Shown one piece after another: positions 1 through 7,912 of a stretch of DNA of 64,000 bases (the first letter of the stretch is position 1; each line of letters starts with the position of its first letter). The stretch is taken from the NCBI RefSeq assembly GCF_014280875.1, contig NZ_JACLAL010000006.1:420998-484997 (forward strand), read 5' to 3'. Both the position numbers and the translations under genes were made by a program. Source of the DNA: Paenirhizobium daejeonense (GTDB taxonomy: Bacteria > Pseudomonadota > Alphaproteobacteria > Rhizobiales > Rhizobiaceae). The notes below the pieces were generated by a model that had not been told where the DNA came from, searched no databases, and saw nothing but the letters and a program-made list of their open reading frames with translations.

Positions 1-484
1 GGGCGGCGAGTTTCTGCAGCGAATGCCACATGTCGAATGCGGGCCGCTCGAAGAGACGTCCGCAACCGAGCGCAAACAGCGTATCGGCGGCAAACAGGAT
101 CTTGCTGTCCGGCAAATGATAACAGACGTGCCCGGCGGTGTGACCGGGCGTTTCGATCACGCGGACCGGTCTCGTGCCGAAATTGAAGCTGTCGCCATCG
201 CCGACGGCCCGGTCCAGTCCCGGAATCGCAACCGCTTCGTTTCGGGGGCCGATGATTTCGCACCCGAAATGCTCTTTCAGGGCCAGATTCGCCTCGACGT
301 GATCGCCATGATGATGGGTGGTGAGGATGTGGGTGATCGACCAGTCGCGCCGTTTCGCCGCGGCCAGGATCGGCTCGAGTTCCGGCGCGTCGACCGAGGC
401 GGTGACACCGGATTCCTCACAATGGATGAGAACGCCGAAATTGTCGCTTCGGCAGAGAAAGACTTCGATTTCGAGGGGTTTCAT
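1..484 (-). CDS. gloB: hydroxyacylglutathione hydrolase (glyoxalase II), 3' end cut by window
   Basis: Hydrolyses S-D-lactoylglutathione to lactate and glutathione, the second step of methylglyoxal detoxification in the cytoplasm. About 161 codons are present. The start is the ATG at 484 and the product opens [15 protein letters not shown]. The metallo-beta-lactamase zinc motif [11 protein letters not shown] lies near residue 57, and a second metal motif ([13 protein letters not shown]) follows near residue 110, both intact. The C-terminal substrate-binding helices fall outside the window. It is divergent from the methyltransferase at 569 across an 84-base gap, an arrangement I recall from other rhizobia. 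The family assignment is secure; only the end is missing. Confidence 0.95.
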   Translation of the reverse strand, partial: MKPLEIEVFLCRSDNFGVLIHCEESGVTASVDAPELEPILAAAKRRDWSITHILTTHHHGDHVEANLALKEHFGCEIIGPRNEAVAIPGLDRAVGDGDSFNFGTRPVRVIETPGHTAGHVCYHLPDSKILFAADTLFALGCGRLFERPAFDMWHSLQKLAA

Positions 485-568
485 CAGGCCGCAGTCCCTT
501 CCAGGTGGTTCGCCGGAATGTAGCGTGTTCGGCCTTGAAGTCCAATCACCGCCTGCTATCAATGAGCG

Positions 569-1318
569 ATGCATGTCGATATCGTCGATCTCCGTCAGTT
601 TTATCATTCCATGCTGGGGCGCGTGGCGGAACATTCCATTGCCATGGCGCTTGCCTCGCTCTGGGTGCGGATGCCGGAGGAACGGCTGGTCGGTCTTGGA
701 TATGCTGTTCCATTTCTCGACCGTTTCCGCGCCGACACCGAGAGAACCTTTGCCTTCATGCCTGCTGGCCAGGGGGCGGTGAACTGGCCTGTCGGTGAGC
801 CTTCGGCGACTGCGCTGGTGTTCGAGGAGGAATTGCCCCTGCCGGATGCCTCGATTGACCGGGTTCTCATGGTGCATTCGCTGGAATTTACGGAAAATCC
901 CCGCGAGACGCTGAAGGAAATCTGGCGCATTCTGGCGCCGGGTGGCCGGCTGGTGATCGTGGTGCCGAACCGGCGTGGCGTCTGGGCGCGAATGGAGCAC
1001 ACCCCGTTCGGTTCGGGGCGGCCCTATTCGCGCGGACAACTGACCACCCTCCTGAGGGAAACCAATTTCACGCCGGGTGCCAGTACCGAGGCCCTGTTCT
1101 TTCCGCCGTCGAAGATCCGGGCAGTGCTGCGGCTCAGGGGCGGGTTCGAACGGCTCGGACGGATGCTGTGGCCTGCCTTTTCCGGCGTTATCGTCGTCGA
1201 GGCGCAGAAGCGGCTCTATCAGGGGCTGCCGGTTGCGGCGCGAGCTTCCCGCCGCGTTTTCGTGCCGGTCATCGCTCCCCAAGGCATCCCCACCACCCGG
1301 CAGGCGGCCAAGCGCTGA
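569..1318 (+). CDS. class I SAM-dependent methyltransferase
   Basis: This is a 249-residue Rossmann-fold methyltransferase of the Methyltransf_11 type; its substrate is unknown. A degenerate SAM motif I (GLGYAVPFL) sits near residue 42, the acidic/post motif ([17 protein letters not shown]) near 95, and the motif III strand ([16 protein letters not shown]) near 125. The C-terminal third is basic and probably disordered (ends RQAAKR). The start is the ATG at 569. It is divergent from gloB and upstream of hisC by 110 bases. Glyoxalase II and this methyltransferase are often neighbours in rhizobia, which suggests but does not prove linked function. No signal peptide or membrane segment is seen. 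Confidence 0.85.
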   Translation: MHVDIVDLRQFYHSMLGRVAEHSIAMALASLWVRMPEERLVGLGYAVPFLDRFRADTERTFAFMPAGQGAVNWPVGEPSATALVFEEELPLPDASIDRVLMVHSLEFTENPRETLKEIWRILAPGGRLVIVVPNRRGVWARMEHTPFGSGRPYSRGQLTTLLRETNFTPGASTEALFFPPSKIRAVLRLRGGFERLGRMLWPAFSGVIVVEAQKRLYQGLPVAARASRRVFVPVIAPQGIPTTRQAAKR

Positions 1319-1431
1319 AGCCTGCTTCGTTTCCCGCGTGAAGTCTCGACAAATCCGGCGTTCCGCTTTATTGGCTTGCGCCAGCAGGGCCGGGCTATTG
1401 CCGGGATTTTTCGAGATAGAAAGCCAGTTTG

Positions 1432-2535
1432 ATGAACATGGAAGTGAAGCCTACTCCGCGTCCGGGTATTCTCGACATTGCCGCCTATGTGCCGGGCAAG
1501 GAGCATGCCCCGGGTGTTGCCCGGGTCTTCAAGTTGTCCTCCAACGAGTCGCCGCTGGGCCCCAGTCCCAAGGCGATCGGTGCCTTCCAGCAGAGCGCCG
1601 GGCATCTGGAAATGTATCCTGACGGGCAGGCGCTGGCGCTTCGCGAAGCGATTGCCGACGTCCATGGCCTCAATGTGCACAATATCCTGTGCGGCAACGG
1701 CTCTGATGAACTTCTCGGTCTGCTTTGCCATGTCTATCTCGGTGCAGGCGACGAGGGCATTATCACCGAGCATGGCTTTCTGGTCTACAAGATCCAGATC
1801 AAGGCTGCGGGCGCCACCCCGGTCGTGGTGAAGGAAAAGGATTGCACCGTCGATGTCGACGCAATCCTCTCCGCCGTTACCGAGAGGACGAAGATCATCT
1901 TCCTTGCCAATCCGGGCAACCCGACGGGCACCTACGTGCCGGCAAGCGAAATCCGCCGGCTGCATGCCGGACTGCCGGGCAATGTCATTCTCGTGCTTGA
2001 TGCCGCCTATGCCGAATATGTCCGTCGCAACGACTACGAAGCCGGCGTCGAACTGGTGTCGGGCAATCGCAACGTCGTCATGACGCGCACCTTCTCCAAG
2101 GTTTACGGGCTTGCCGCGTTGCGTGTCGGCTGGGCCTATGGGCCCACCGAGATCCTCGATGCGCTCAATCGCGTGCGCGGTCCGTTCAACCTCAACGCTC
2201 CGGCAATCGCTGCGGGGGCTGCCGCGATCCGCGACCAGGAATTCGTCGGCAAGGCTGTCGAGCACAACCTCGTCTGGATCGAAAAGGTTACCGAGGCGCT
2301 GACCGGGCTCGGTCTCAGGGTAACGCCTTCCGTCGCCAACTTCGTGCTCATGCATTTCCCGGATGTCGATGGCAAGCGCGCTGAGGAAGCCGATGCGTTC
2401 CTCACCAGCCGGGGTTACATCTTGCGGGCGGTGCGCGGTTACGGCTTTGCCAATTCTCTGCGCATGACGATCGGCAGTGCAGAAGCCAATATCGGCGTTA
2501 TCGAAGCGCTCACTGAATTCATGGGTCGCGCCTGA
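1432..2535 (+). CDS. hisC: histidinol-phosphate / aromatic aminotransferase
   Basis: PLP-dependent fold-type I aminotransferase of the HisC family (367 residues). It transfers an amino group from glutamate to imidazole-acetol phosphate and, in many members, also to phenylpyruvate or prephenate. [11 protein letters not shown] near residue 40 is the substrate-binding loop. NPGNPTGTY near 160 is the conserved PLP-ring motif. [16 protein letters not shown] near 220 carries the Schiff-base lysine. The ATG at 1432 is preferred; a TTG at 1429 and an ATG at 1438 are alternatives. Its stop overlaps the start region of the arogenate dehydrogenase gene by one base, so the two are surely co-transcribed. 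That coupling points to a role in tyrosine/phenylalanine synthesis rather than histidine alone. Confidence 0.92.
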   Translation: MNMEVKPTPRPGILDIAAYVPGKEHAPGVARVFKLSSNESPLGPSPKAIGAFQQSAGHLEMYPDGQALALREAIADVHGLNVHNILCGNGSDELLGLLCHVYLGAGDEGIITEHGFLVYKIQIKAAGATPVVVKEKDCTVDVDAILSAVTERTKIIFLANPGNPTGTYVPASEIRRLHAGLPGNVILVLDAAYAEYVRRNDYEAGVELVSGNRNVVMTRTFSKVYGLAALRVGWAYGPTEILDALNRVRGPFNLNAPAIAAGAAAIRDQEFVGKAVEHNLVWIEKVTEALTGLGLRVTPSVANFVLMHFPDVDGKRAEEADAFLTSRGYILRAVRGYGFANSLRMTIGSAEANIGVIEALTEFMGRA

Positions 2536-3464
2536 TGCCGGAAGCCATGTTTGACCGTATCGCGCTCATCGGCATCGGCCTTATCGGCTCGTCGATTGCC
2601 CGTGATGTCAAGGAGCTCGGGCTGGCCCGCGAGGTGGTTATCTCGACGCGTAGCGCCGATACGCTGAAGCGCGCCGGAGAACTTGGGCTTGGAACATCCT
2701 ACACCTTGTCGGCGGCGGAAGCTGTCGAAGGCGCCGACCTGGTTATCGTTTCTGTGCCTGTCGGCGCTTCCGAGGCGGTGGCGAAACAGATTGCGCCGCA
2801 CCTGAAACCGGGCGCCATCGTCACTGATGTTGGCTCCACCAAGGCTTCCGTCATCGCGCAGATGGCGCCGCATATGCCTGAGAACGTGCATTTCATCCCG
2901 GGCCACCCGCTGGCTGGGACGGAGAAATCCGGCCCGGATGCCGGTTTTATCGGTCTTTTCAGAGGTCGCTGGTGCATCTTCACGCCCCTGCCGGACACGG
3001 ATGCCGAGGCGCTGTCGCGGCTCAAGATTTTCTGGGAGGCGCTCGGTTCCCGGGTGGACGAGATGGATCCGCAGCACCACGACAAGGTGCTGGCGATCGT
3101 TTCTCACTTGCCGCACATCATCGCCTACAACATCGTCGGCACCGCCGACGATCTTGAGACGGTGACGGAATCGGAAGTCATCAAGTACTCGGCTTCGGGT
3201 TTCCGTGACTTCACCCGTCTTGCCGCTTCGGATCCGACCATGTGGCGGGACGTGTGCCTGCACAACAAGGATGCGATCCTCGAAATGCTCTCGCGCTTTT
3301 CGGAGGATCTCGCCTATCTGCAGCGGGCGATTCGCTGGGGCGAGGGCGACAAGCTGTTCGAACTCTTCACCCGCACGCGCGCGGTTCGCCGCTCGATCAT
3401 CGAGGCCGGTCAGGACGTCGATGTACCCGATTTCGGTCGCCACGCCCTCGACAAGAAGGCCTGA
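2535..3464 (+). CDS. tyrC: prephenate/arogenate dehydrogenase
   Basis: NAD(P)-dependent oxidative decarboxylation of prephenate or arogenate on the way to tyrosine. The 309-residue protein opens with a Rossmann motif (ALIGIGLIGSSIARDV, residues about 9-24). It continues with the TyrA-family IVTDVGSTKASV strand near 95 and HPLAGTEKSG near 122, the substrate-binding histidine region. The C-terminal helical dimerisation domain contains SHLPHIIAYN near 190. There is no chorismate mutase or ACT domain, so it is the monofunctional type. The start at 2535 (ATG) touches the hisC stop. Whether arogenate or prephenate is preferred cannot be read from sequence; the symbol tyrC follows usage for this lineage, with tyrA the alternative. 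Confidence 0.9.
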   Translation: MPEAMFDRIALIGIGLIGSSIARDVKELGLAREVVISTRSADTLKRAGELGLGTSYTLSAAEAVEGADLVIVSVPVGASEAVAKQIAPHLKPGAIVTDVGSTKASVIAQMAPHMPENVHFIPGHPLAGTEKSGPDAGFIGLFRGRWCIFTPLPDTDAEALSRLKIFWEALGSRVDEMDPQHHDKVLAIVSHLPHIIAYNIVGTADDLETVTESEVIKYSASGFRDFTRLAASDPTMWRDVCLHNKDAILEMLSRFSEDLAYLQRAIRWGEGDKLFELFTRTRAVRRSIIEAGQDVDVPDFGRHALDKKA

Positions 3465-3573
3465 TCCTCAGGAGCTTGCCGGCGGGCGAATCTGAGAGAT
3501 TGCGACGTGTTCTATCCCTTTGTTCCCCGTAATTCCGGACGCAAAACCGATTCCCACTTTTGCTGGAATTGCT

Positions 3574-4587
3574 TCAGATCGGCGGCAGTACGCCGATCGG
3601 GATGAAGCCGCCGAGGATGACGACGCCGTTTTGGATTTTCAGATCGACGCCGCCGTTCTGCCGGCCGGAGAAGAGTGCCTTGAGGATCTTTGCACCGCTC
3701 TTGATGGTGTCGGCGTCATCGGGGAATGCCTCGGCGAGGGTTTTTCGCCACGCGTCGATGCCCTCGAGGTCGAGGCGTAACTCGCCGGAAATCAGACCGT
3801 CGGTGCCGATGGAGAACGGGCCGTTGGCGGAGAGGATCCGCCCTTCGCCGAGGTCGATGGCGATGCGGCGGATTTCACCACTGCTGCCGTAAAGGCCTTC
3901 GCCGCGGTCTCCCTGCATGTCGAGATATTTCGCCTTGCCGGCAAGCGTCATGTCCACGGTCGTCGAGGACGGAGGGATGACGGGCGTTCCACCCGGCAGC
4001 TGGAATGTGCCGTTGCGGATCATCAGGGCGACATCAAGATCATCGCCATTGCGGCGGGCATGGGCCTCCAGATGGTCCGAGGCGGCATCAAAGGTCTGGC
4101 CCGTAGTCATTACGGTCACGGTCGCCTTGGAACCCGTTGCCTCCAGCGAGGTTCGGTCTACGCCGGAAAGGCCGGAGTTGACGCTGGATCGAAGCGCCTG
4201 CCACTGCAGCGCAGCGGAAAAGCCGAGGGCCGAGCGCACTTCGCCGGGGCTGTCGAGTTCCCAGACCACATGGCCGGGCGCATAGATCTGTGCGGCAGAA
4301 CGCAGCGCGCCGAACGAGGCGGAAAGTCCGTGAAAACGGTCGTCGAGCCCGACCTTGGAGCAGAACAGGCCAATGCGGAACGGAAAGCCGCGGACGGTGG
4401 TGTCATCGCAACTGATATCCACCTCCGCCGGATTTTCGCCGCCAAAGAAGGCAAGAAGGCTTTTCTGGAGCGAATTGGCTGCATAGAACCACGCACCTGT
4501 ATAGGCGGCGATGCCGACTATGATGAGAATGCCCAGGCGCATAATCTTGCGACTGACGGCACTTGTCTCGGGCTTGTTCGTTGCCAT
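3574..4587 (-). CDS. DUF2125 domain protein, membrane-anchored
   Basis: A 337-residue protein with one N-terminal membrane anchor (IMRLGILIIVGIAAYTGAWF, residues about 15-34) followed by a large periplasmic part, matching the DUF2125 family of alphaproteobacteria. Function is unknown. The conserved cysteine pair, one in DISCDDTT and one in GLFCSKVG, lies near residues 59 and 74 and could form a disulfide. The rest is beta-rich, as in bacterial lipid-binding or autotransporter-like beta proteins. It is convergent with tyrC (109 bases apart) and divergent from the gamma-glutamylcyclotransferase gene (about 50 bases). The ATG at 4587 gives a normal family length. Confidence 0.85.
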   Translation of the reverse strand: MATNKPETSAVSRKIMRLGILIIVGIAAYTGAWFYAANSLQKSLLAFFGGENPAEVDISCDDTTVRGFPFRIGLFCSKVGLDDRFHGLSASFGALRSAAQIYAPGHVVWELDSPGEVRSALGFSAALQWQALRSSVNSGLSGVDRTSLEATGSKATVTVMTTGQTFDAASDHLEAHARRNGDDLDVALMIRNGTFQLPGGTPVIPPSSTTVDMTLAGKAKYLDMQGDRGEGLYGSSGEIRRIAIDLGEGRILSANGPFSIGTDGLISGELRLDLEGIDAWRKTLAEAFPDDADTIKSGAKILKALFSGRQNGGVDLKIQNGVVILGGFIPIGVLPPI

Positions 4588-4639
4588 CCGGCGCTCCGAT
4601 CGTAGAATGGTTGTTCGGCAAACGGGAATGACTTGCGAT

Positions 4640-5188
4640 ATGGACGAATTTTGGGTGTTTGGCTACGGATCGTTGATGTGGAATCCGGGCTTTCCCTTTG
4701 AAGAACGGATTCAGGCGCGGCTGATGGGGTATCGCCGCTCGCTTTGCGTCAGGTCATGGGTGCATCGTGGAACGGAAGAGCGCCCCGGACTCGTGCTTGG
4801 TCTCGACCGTGGCGGTTCTTGCAGGGGCGTTGCCTTCAAGGTCCCGCATTCCGATCAGGAAGAGACGCTCGGCTATCTCCGGCAACGCGAGCTTGTCACC
4901 CACGTTTATCTCGAGCGGTTTCTGCGGTTGAAGCTGGACGATGGGCGGATCGTGAAGGCGGTGACCTATGTCGTCGACCGTGCGCATGCCCAGTATGGCG
5001 GCGCGGTAACGGTCAGTGAGGCAGCGCGGATCGTCAATGCAGCAGTCGGGCAGTCCGGCCCCAACCCCGTTTATGTTGCCAATACCGTGGCCCATCTCCG
5101 GGAAATGGGTATCCGCGACCACTGGCTCGAGTCGGTCGTCGCGGAAATCGCAAAGCTTGAAGGACTCGGGGTCGAAGAGGCGCTTTAA
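4640..5188 (+). CDS. gamma-glutamylcyclotransferase, ChaC type
   Basis: ChaC-like gamma-glutamylcyclotransferase (182 residues), which cleaves gamma-glutamyl peptides, chiefly glutathione, to 5-oxoproline and the dipeptide. The signature FGYGSLMWNPGF is at residues 5-16 and forms the 5-oxoproline pocket. The DPH-like region is followed by QREETLGYLRQRE near 75, carrying the likely catalytic glutamate. The open frame runs upstream to 4511, but that part overlaps the divergent DUF2125 gene. ATG 4640 starts directly at the conserved domain, and ATG 4628 is possible. It converges on cpdR with only 7 bases between stops, leaving no room for a terminator hairpin. Confidence 0.88.
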   Translation: MDEFWVFGYGSLMWNPGFPFEERIQARLMGYRRSLCVRSWVHRGTEERPGLVLGLDRGGSCRGVAFKVPHSDQEETLGYLRQRELVTHVYLERFLRLKLDDGRIVKAVTYVVDRAHAQYGGAVTVSEAARIVNAAVGQSGPNPVYVANTVAHLREMGIRDHWLESVVAEIAKLEGLGVEEAL

Positions 5189-5195
5189 ACTTGTG

Positions 5196-5555
5196 TCAGC
5201 TTGCCAGGGCGCGGGCGACTGCCTCGCGGATATCCGGCAGCGCGAAGGGCTTGGCGACGACGTCGACGATCTTTGCTGCGAGGTCGTCGGCGCGTTCGCG
5301 CTGCTCGGCATAGCCAGTCATCAGCAGGATCTTCATGTCGGGGAATGAAGAAGCGGCGCGGTGCGCCAGTTCGATGCCGTCCATGACGGGCATGCGGATA
5401 TCCGAAAGCAGCAGGTCGAAGGAGCTTTCCGAGAGCCGCTCCAGGCCTTCGGCGCCATCGGCAGCTTCATAGGTTTCGTGGCCGTCGAGACGCAGCGCAC
5501 GGGCCACGAAGGACCGCAGCGAATCTTCATCTTCGGTAATCAGAATTCTAGCCAT
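5196..5555 (-). CDS. cpdR: single-domain response regulator CpdR
   Basis: Stand-alone receiver domain (119 residues), no output domain. The acidic pair in ITEDEDSLR, phospho-acceptor Asp in LLLSDIRMPVMDG, Thr in LLMTGYAEQ and Lys in VVAKPFALPD are all present. Its close resemblance to CpdR1 of Sinorhizobium identifies it. CpdR in its unphosphorylated form delivers substrates, including CtrA-pathway proteins, to ClpXP at the pole and so times the cell cycle; the CckA-ChpT relay controls it. The start is set at the ATG at 5555 (MARILITEDED), because the 18 upstream codons are not family-like. A TTAACCAT box lies about 100 bases upstream. Confidence 0.9.
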   Translation of the reverse strand: MARILITEDEDSLRSFVARALRLDGHETYEAADGAEGLERLSESSFDLLLSDIRMPVMDGIELAHRAASSFPDMKILLMTGYAEQRERADDLAAKIVDVVAKPFALPDIREAVARALAS

Positions 5556-5654
5556 GAACGAACTTGCGCTCCCGTCTTGTCTGTGTGCCCCCGGGAGGCA
5601 AATCACCATGCTTTCCTTTTCGATCGGTAAACACCAGGGGCTGCGCTCTCGCCC

Positions 5655-5662
5655 ATGGTTAA
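5655..5662 (-). promoter_or_regulatory. TTAACCAT box upstream of cpdR
   Basis: TTAACCAT reads on the minus strand 100 bases before the cpdR start. This octamer resembles CtrA half-site variants described in alphaproteobacteria. Only one half-site is visible, so binding is a guess. Confidence 0.3.
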
Positions 5663-5718
5663 CAAGTGCTCTTCTTTAGCTGGCAAGAGTTCGCCTCATG
5701 CCGGTGCTTCGAAAAGCT

Positions 5719-6261
5719 TCAGGCGTCGCCGGTGACGACGCCGACGAAGGGCAGTTCGCGGAAGGCATAGGCGACATCCATGCCGTAGCCGACAACGAAA
5801 TAGTCGGGGCATTCGAAGCCCACGTAATCGGCTTCGAAGACTTCCTTGCGCTTCACCTTCTTGTCGAGGAGCACGACGATCGTGACGCTCTTCGCGCCGC
5901 GTTCATACATCAGGTTCTTGGCGAAAAGCAGTGTGCGGCCGGATTCGAGAATGTCGTCGATCAGGAGGACGTTGCGGCCGCTGACATCGCTGTCGATGTC
6001 CTTGATGATCTTTACACCTTGGGACACCGTGCCAGTGCCGTAGCTGGACAGCGTGATGAATTCGACTTCCGGGGCAAGGCCCACGTCATGCAGGGCGCGG
6101 ATCAGGTCGGCTGCGAAAATAAAGGAGCCCTTGAGGACGGAAATGACCAGCAGGTCGTCACAGGGACCGCTGGCGATCTCGGCAGCCAACACATGGTTAC
6201 GCTCGGCGATCTGTTCGGCAGTATAAAGCGGTTCGATGTTCTTTCCGCGGACGACAGGCAT
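5719..6261 (-). CDS. hpt: hypoxanthine phosphoribosyltransferase
   Basis: Purine salvage enzyme converting hypoxanthine (and usually guanine) plus PRPP to the nucleotide. It has 180 residues. The PRPP-binding loop is VLLIDDILESGRTL near residue 100 (acidic pair followed by ESGRT), and VISVLKGSFIF near 45 is the loop that forms the non-proline cis peptide in this family. The start is ATG 6261, because AGGAG lies seven bases upstream. The GTG two codons earlier would put that Shine-Dalgarno directly against the start. It ends 163 bases before cpdR, on the same strand. Confidence 0.93.
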   Translation of the reverse strand: MPVVRGKNIEPLYTAEQIAERNHVLAAEIASGPCDDLLVISVLKGSFIFAADLIRALHDVGLAPEVEFITLSSYGTGTVSQGVKIIKDIDSDVSGRNVLLIDDILESGRTLLFAKNLMYERGAKSVTIVVLLDKKVKRKEVFEADYVGFECPDYFVVGYGMDVAYAFRELPFVGVVTGDA

Positions 6262-6330
6262 GCACACACTCCTTCAGCACAGCGGCCTCATGCTGACGGA
6301 TGGCCGCGGGAAGGTTGGCGGATAGCACAG

Positions 6331-7020
6331 TCAGGAGCGCGAGGCATCCGCTTCTTCGAAGGAAAGCCGCAATTCCGGCAATTTTCCACCGGGGTGCAGC
6401 AACCTTGCCGAGATTCCGCGGCTGTGACCCGCGTCCAATTCGTCTACGGGGCTGTCGATGTAGGTGCTGGCGATCACCTGGCCGCCGGACACCAGATCCG
6501 CGCGCAACTTCGGCAGCAAGGTGCGACCCTGGCTGCGGTTTTCGACGATCGCGTTGACGAGCAGAACGCGCATGCCGTTGGCATCCTGTGGTGTCAGGCT
6601 GACATGGGTGATGTCGAGCGGGCCGGAAGCCGGCAGCGGCGCGGCGTCATGTGCCGCGACGCCGGCGTAGACGCTTGCTGCGGCAAAGATCATGGCGAAG
6701 GATGCTGACACGAGAACGGCGAAGGTTTTTTCGGAAAGCCGTTGTAGCGCCTGCTCGCCCGAACGCAGCGGCGCGGCCAGTGTGTCGGTCCAGCGACTGG
6801 CGCAGGGCTGCGAAACGAAGCGGTTACGAGGCTTGCGGGCGTCGATACGGCCGGGCGTGTCCTGCGGCGACCGCCGGTCTTCGCGCACGGTGACGAAATG
6901 CGCGTCTACGATGTCTTCGTTGACATGGATGGGCCAGGCGTGCGGGGGACGGCGGCGGTCGGGCGGCAGGAGATCGATCACCGGCTCGGCGGGCTCTCGT
7001 CTGGACCTTGCTGCGTTCAT
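6331..7020 (-). CDS. single-pass membrane protein of unknown function upstream of ftsEX
   Basis: A 229-residue protein. Residues 1-95 are basic, proline-rich and probably cytoplasmic and disordered. One membrane helix (FAVLVSASFAMIFAAASVYAG) spans about 98-120. The remaining about 110 residues are periplasmic and beta-rich, with ITHVSLTPQDANGMRVLLV and conserved-looking ENRSQG, reminiscent of DUF3426-type domains though I am not certain. The frame is open to 7089; ATG 7020 is preferred because the family-like sequence begins there and AAGGAAAG is upstream. It is divergent from ftsE, a position shared in related genomes, so a link to envelope or division is plausible but unproven. Confidence 0.65.
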   Translation of the reverse strand: MNAARSRREPAEPVIDLLPPDRRRPPHAWPIHVNEDIVDAHFVTVREDRRSPQDTPGRIDARKPRNRFVSQPCASRWTDTLAAPLRSGEQALQRLSEKTFAVLVSASFAMIFAAASVYAGVAAHDAAPLPASGPLDITHVSLTPQDANGMRVLLVNAIVENRSQGRTLLPKLRADLVSGGQVIASTYIDSPVDELDAGHSRGISARLLHPGGKLPELRLSFEEADASRS

Positions 7021-7090
7021 GAGCCGAAGCCTTTCCTTGAATTTCCGTTCTGCGAAGCGCCTTTCTTCAACGCGTCTGGGGCCGGACAAA

Positions 7091-7120
7091 ACTGGGGCAT
7101 TGAAACAATTTGTCCCCAGT
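7091..7120. repeat. 30-base inverted repeat between DUF gene and ftsE
   Basis: ACTGGGG at 7091-7097 and CCCCAGT at 7114-7120 form perfect arms around a 16-base centre. It lies in the intergenic region of two divergent genes and could be a repressor operator or a transcript hairpin. There is no T-run, so it is not an intrinsic terminator. Confidence 0.5.
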
Positions 7121-7193
7121 CGTAAATTTAAATGGTTAATGCTTCGAAAAGATCCGGCGGAAAGCGCCGTTCTTTGACCCGTGTTTACCGGCC

Positions 7194-7218
7194 GTTAACG
7201 TGTGGTGTTAACATGTGG
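7194..7218 (+). repeat. tandem GTTAACRTGTGG repeats upstream of ftsE
   Basis: GTTAACGTGTGG (7194-7205) recurs as GTTAACATGTGG (7207-7218), a 13-base period with one substitution, ending 34 bases before the TTG start of ftsE. It may be a tandem operator; no known regulator is assigned. Confidence 0.5.
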
Positions 7219-7252
7219 CCGGTCTTTAGATCCGTCAGACTGGGCCCGTCGC

Positions 7253-7912
7253 TTGATCCATTTCGAAAATGTCGGTTTGCGTTATGGAATGGGACCGGAG
7301 ATCCTCCGAGACCTTACCTTCGACATTCCGAAGCGCTCGTTCCAGTTCCTCACCGGACCTTCCGGCGCGGGGAAAACCACTCTGTTGCGCCTGCTTTTCA
7401 TGTCGCTCCAGCCGACGCGCGGGCTGATCCGCAGCTTTGGCCGGGACATTACCCGGATTCCTCGCAATGAATTGCCGATGCTGCGCCGACGGGTGGGCAT
7501 CGTTTTCCAAGACTTCCAGCTTCTCGATCACCTGACGACCTACGAGAACGTGGCGCTGCCGCTGCGCGTGCGGGGCAAGGACGAGAACAGCTATCGCAAG
7601 GATGTTCTGGAACTGCTGAAATGGGTCGGTTTGGGCGAGCGCATCAACGTTCTGCCGCCGGTTCTGTCTGGCGGCGAAAAGCAGCGTGTGGCGATTGCAA
7701 GGGCGCTTATCGACCGGCCGGAAATCCTGCTTGCCGACGAACCCACGGGCAATGTCGATCCTCCGATGGCGCGCCGCCTGCTCAGCCTCTTCCTCGAGCT
7801 CAACCGTCTCGGGACGGCGGTGGTGATCGCAACTCATGATCTGGCGCTGATGGATCAGGTGGACGCGCGGCGGATGATCCTCACGGACGGGCGGCTCGAC
7901 ATCTATGAGTAA
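7253..7912 (+). CDS. ftsE: cell division ATP-binding protein FtsE
   Basis: ATPase subunit of the FtsEX complex, which transmits cytoplasmic ATP hydrolysis across the membrane to activate septal peptidoglycan hydrolases. The 219-residue product has Walker A GPSGAGKTT near residue 35, Q-loop FQDFQLLDH near 85, signature LSGGEKQRVAIA near 140, Walker B ILLADEPTG and H-loop VIATHDLAL. The open frame begins at a GTG at 7202, but the family sequence starts at IHFENVGLRYG, so I place the start at TTG 7253. No strong Shine-Dalgarno is visible there, an oddity. The stop overlaps the ftsX start by 8 bases. Confidence 0.92.
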   Translation: MIHFENVGLRYGMGPEILRDLTFDIPKRSFQFLTGPSGAGKTTLLRLLFMSLQPTRGLIRSFGRDITRIPRNELPMLRRRVGIVFQDFQLLDHLTTYENVALPLRVRGKDENSYRKDVLELLKWVGLGERINVLPPVLSGGEKQRVAIARALIDRPEILLADEPTGNVDPPMARRLLSLFLELNRLGTAVVIATHDLALMDQVDARRMILTDGRLDIYE

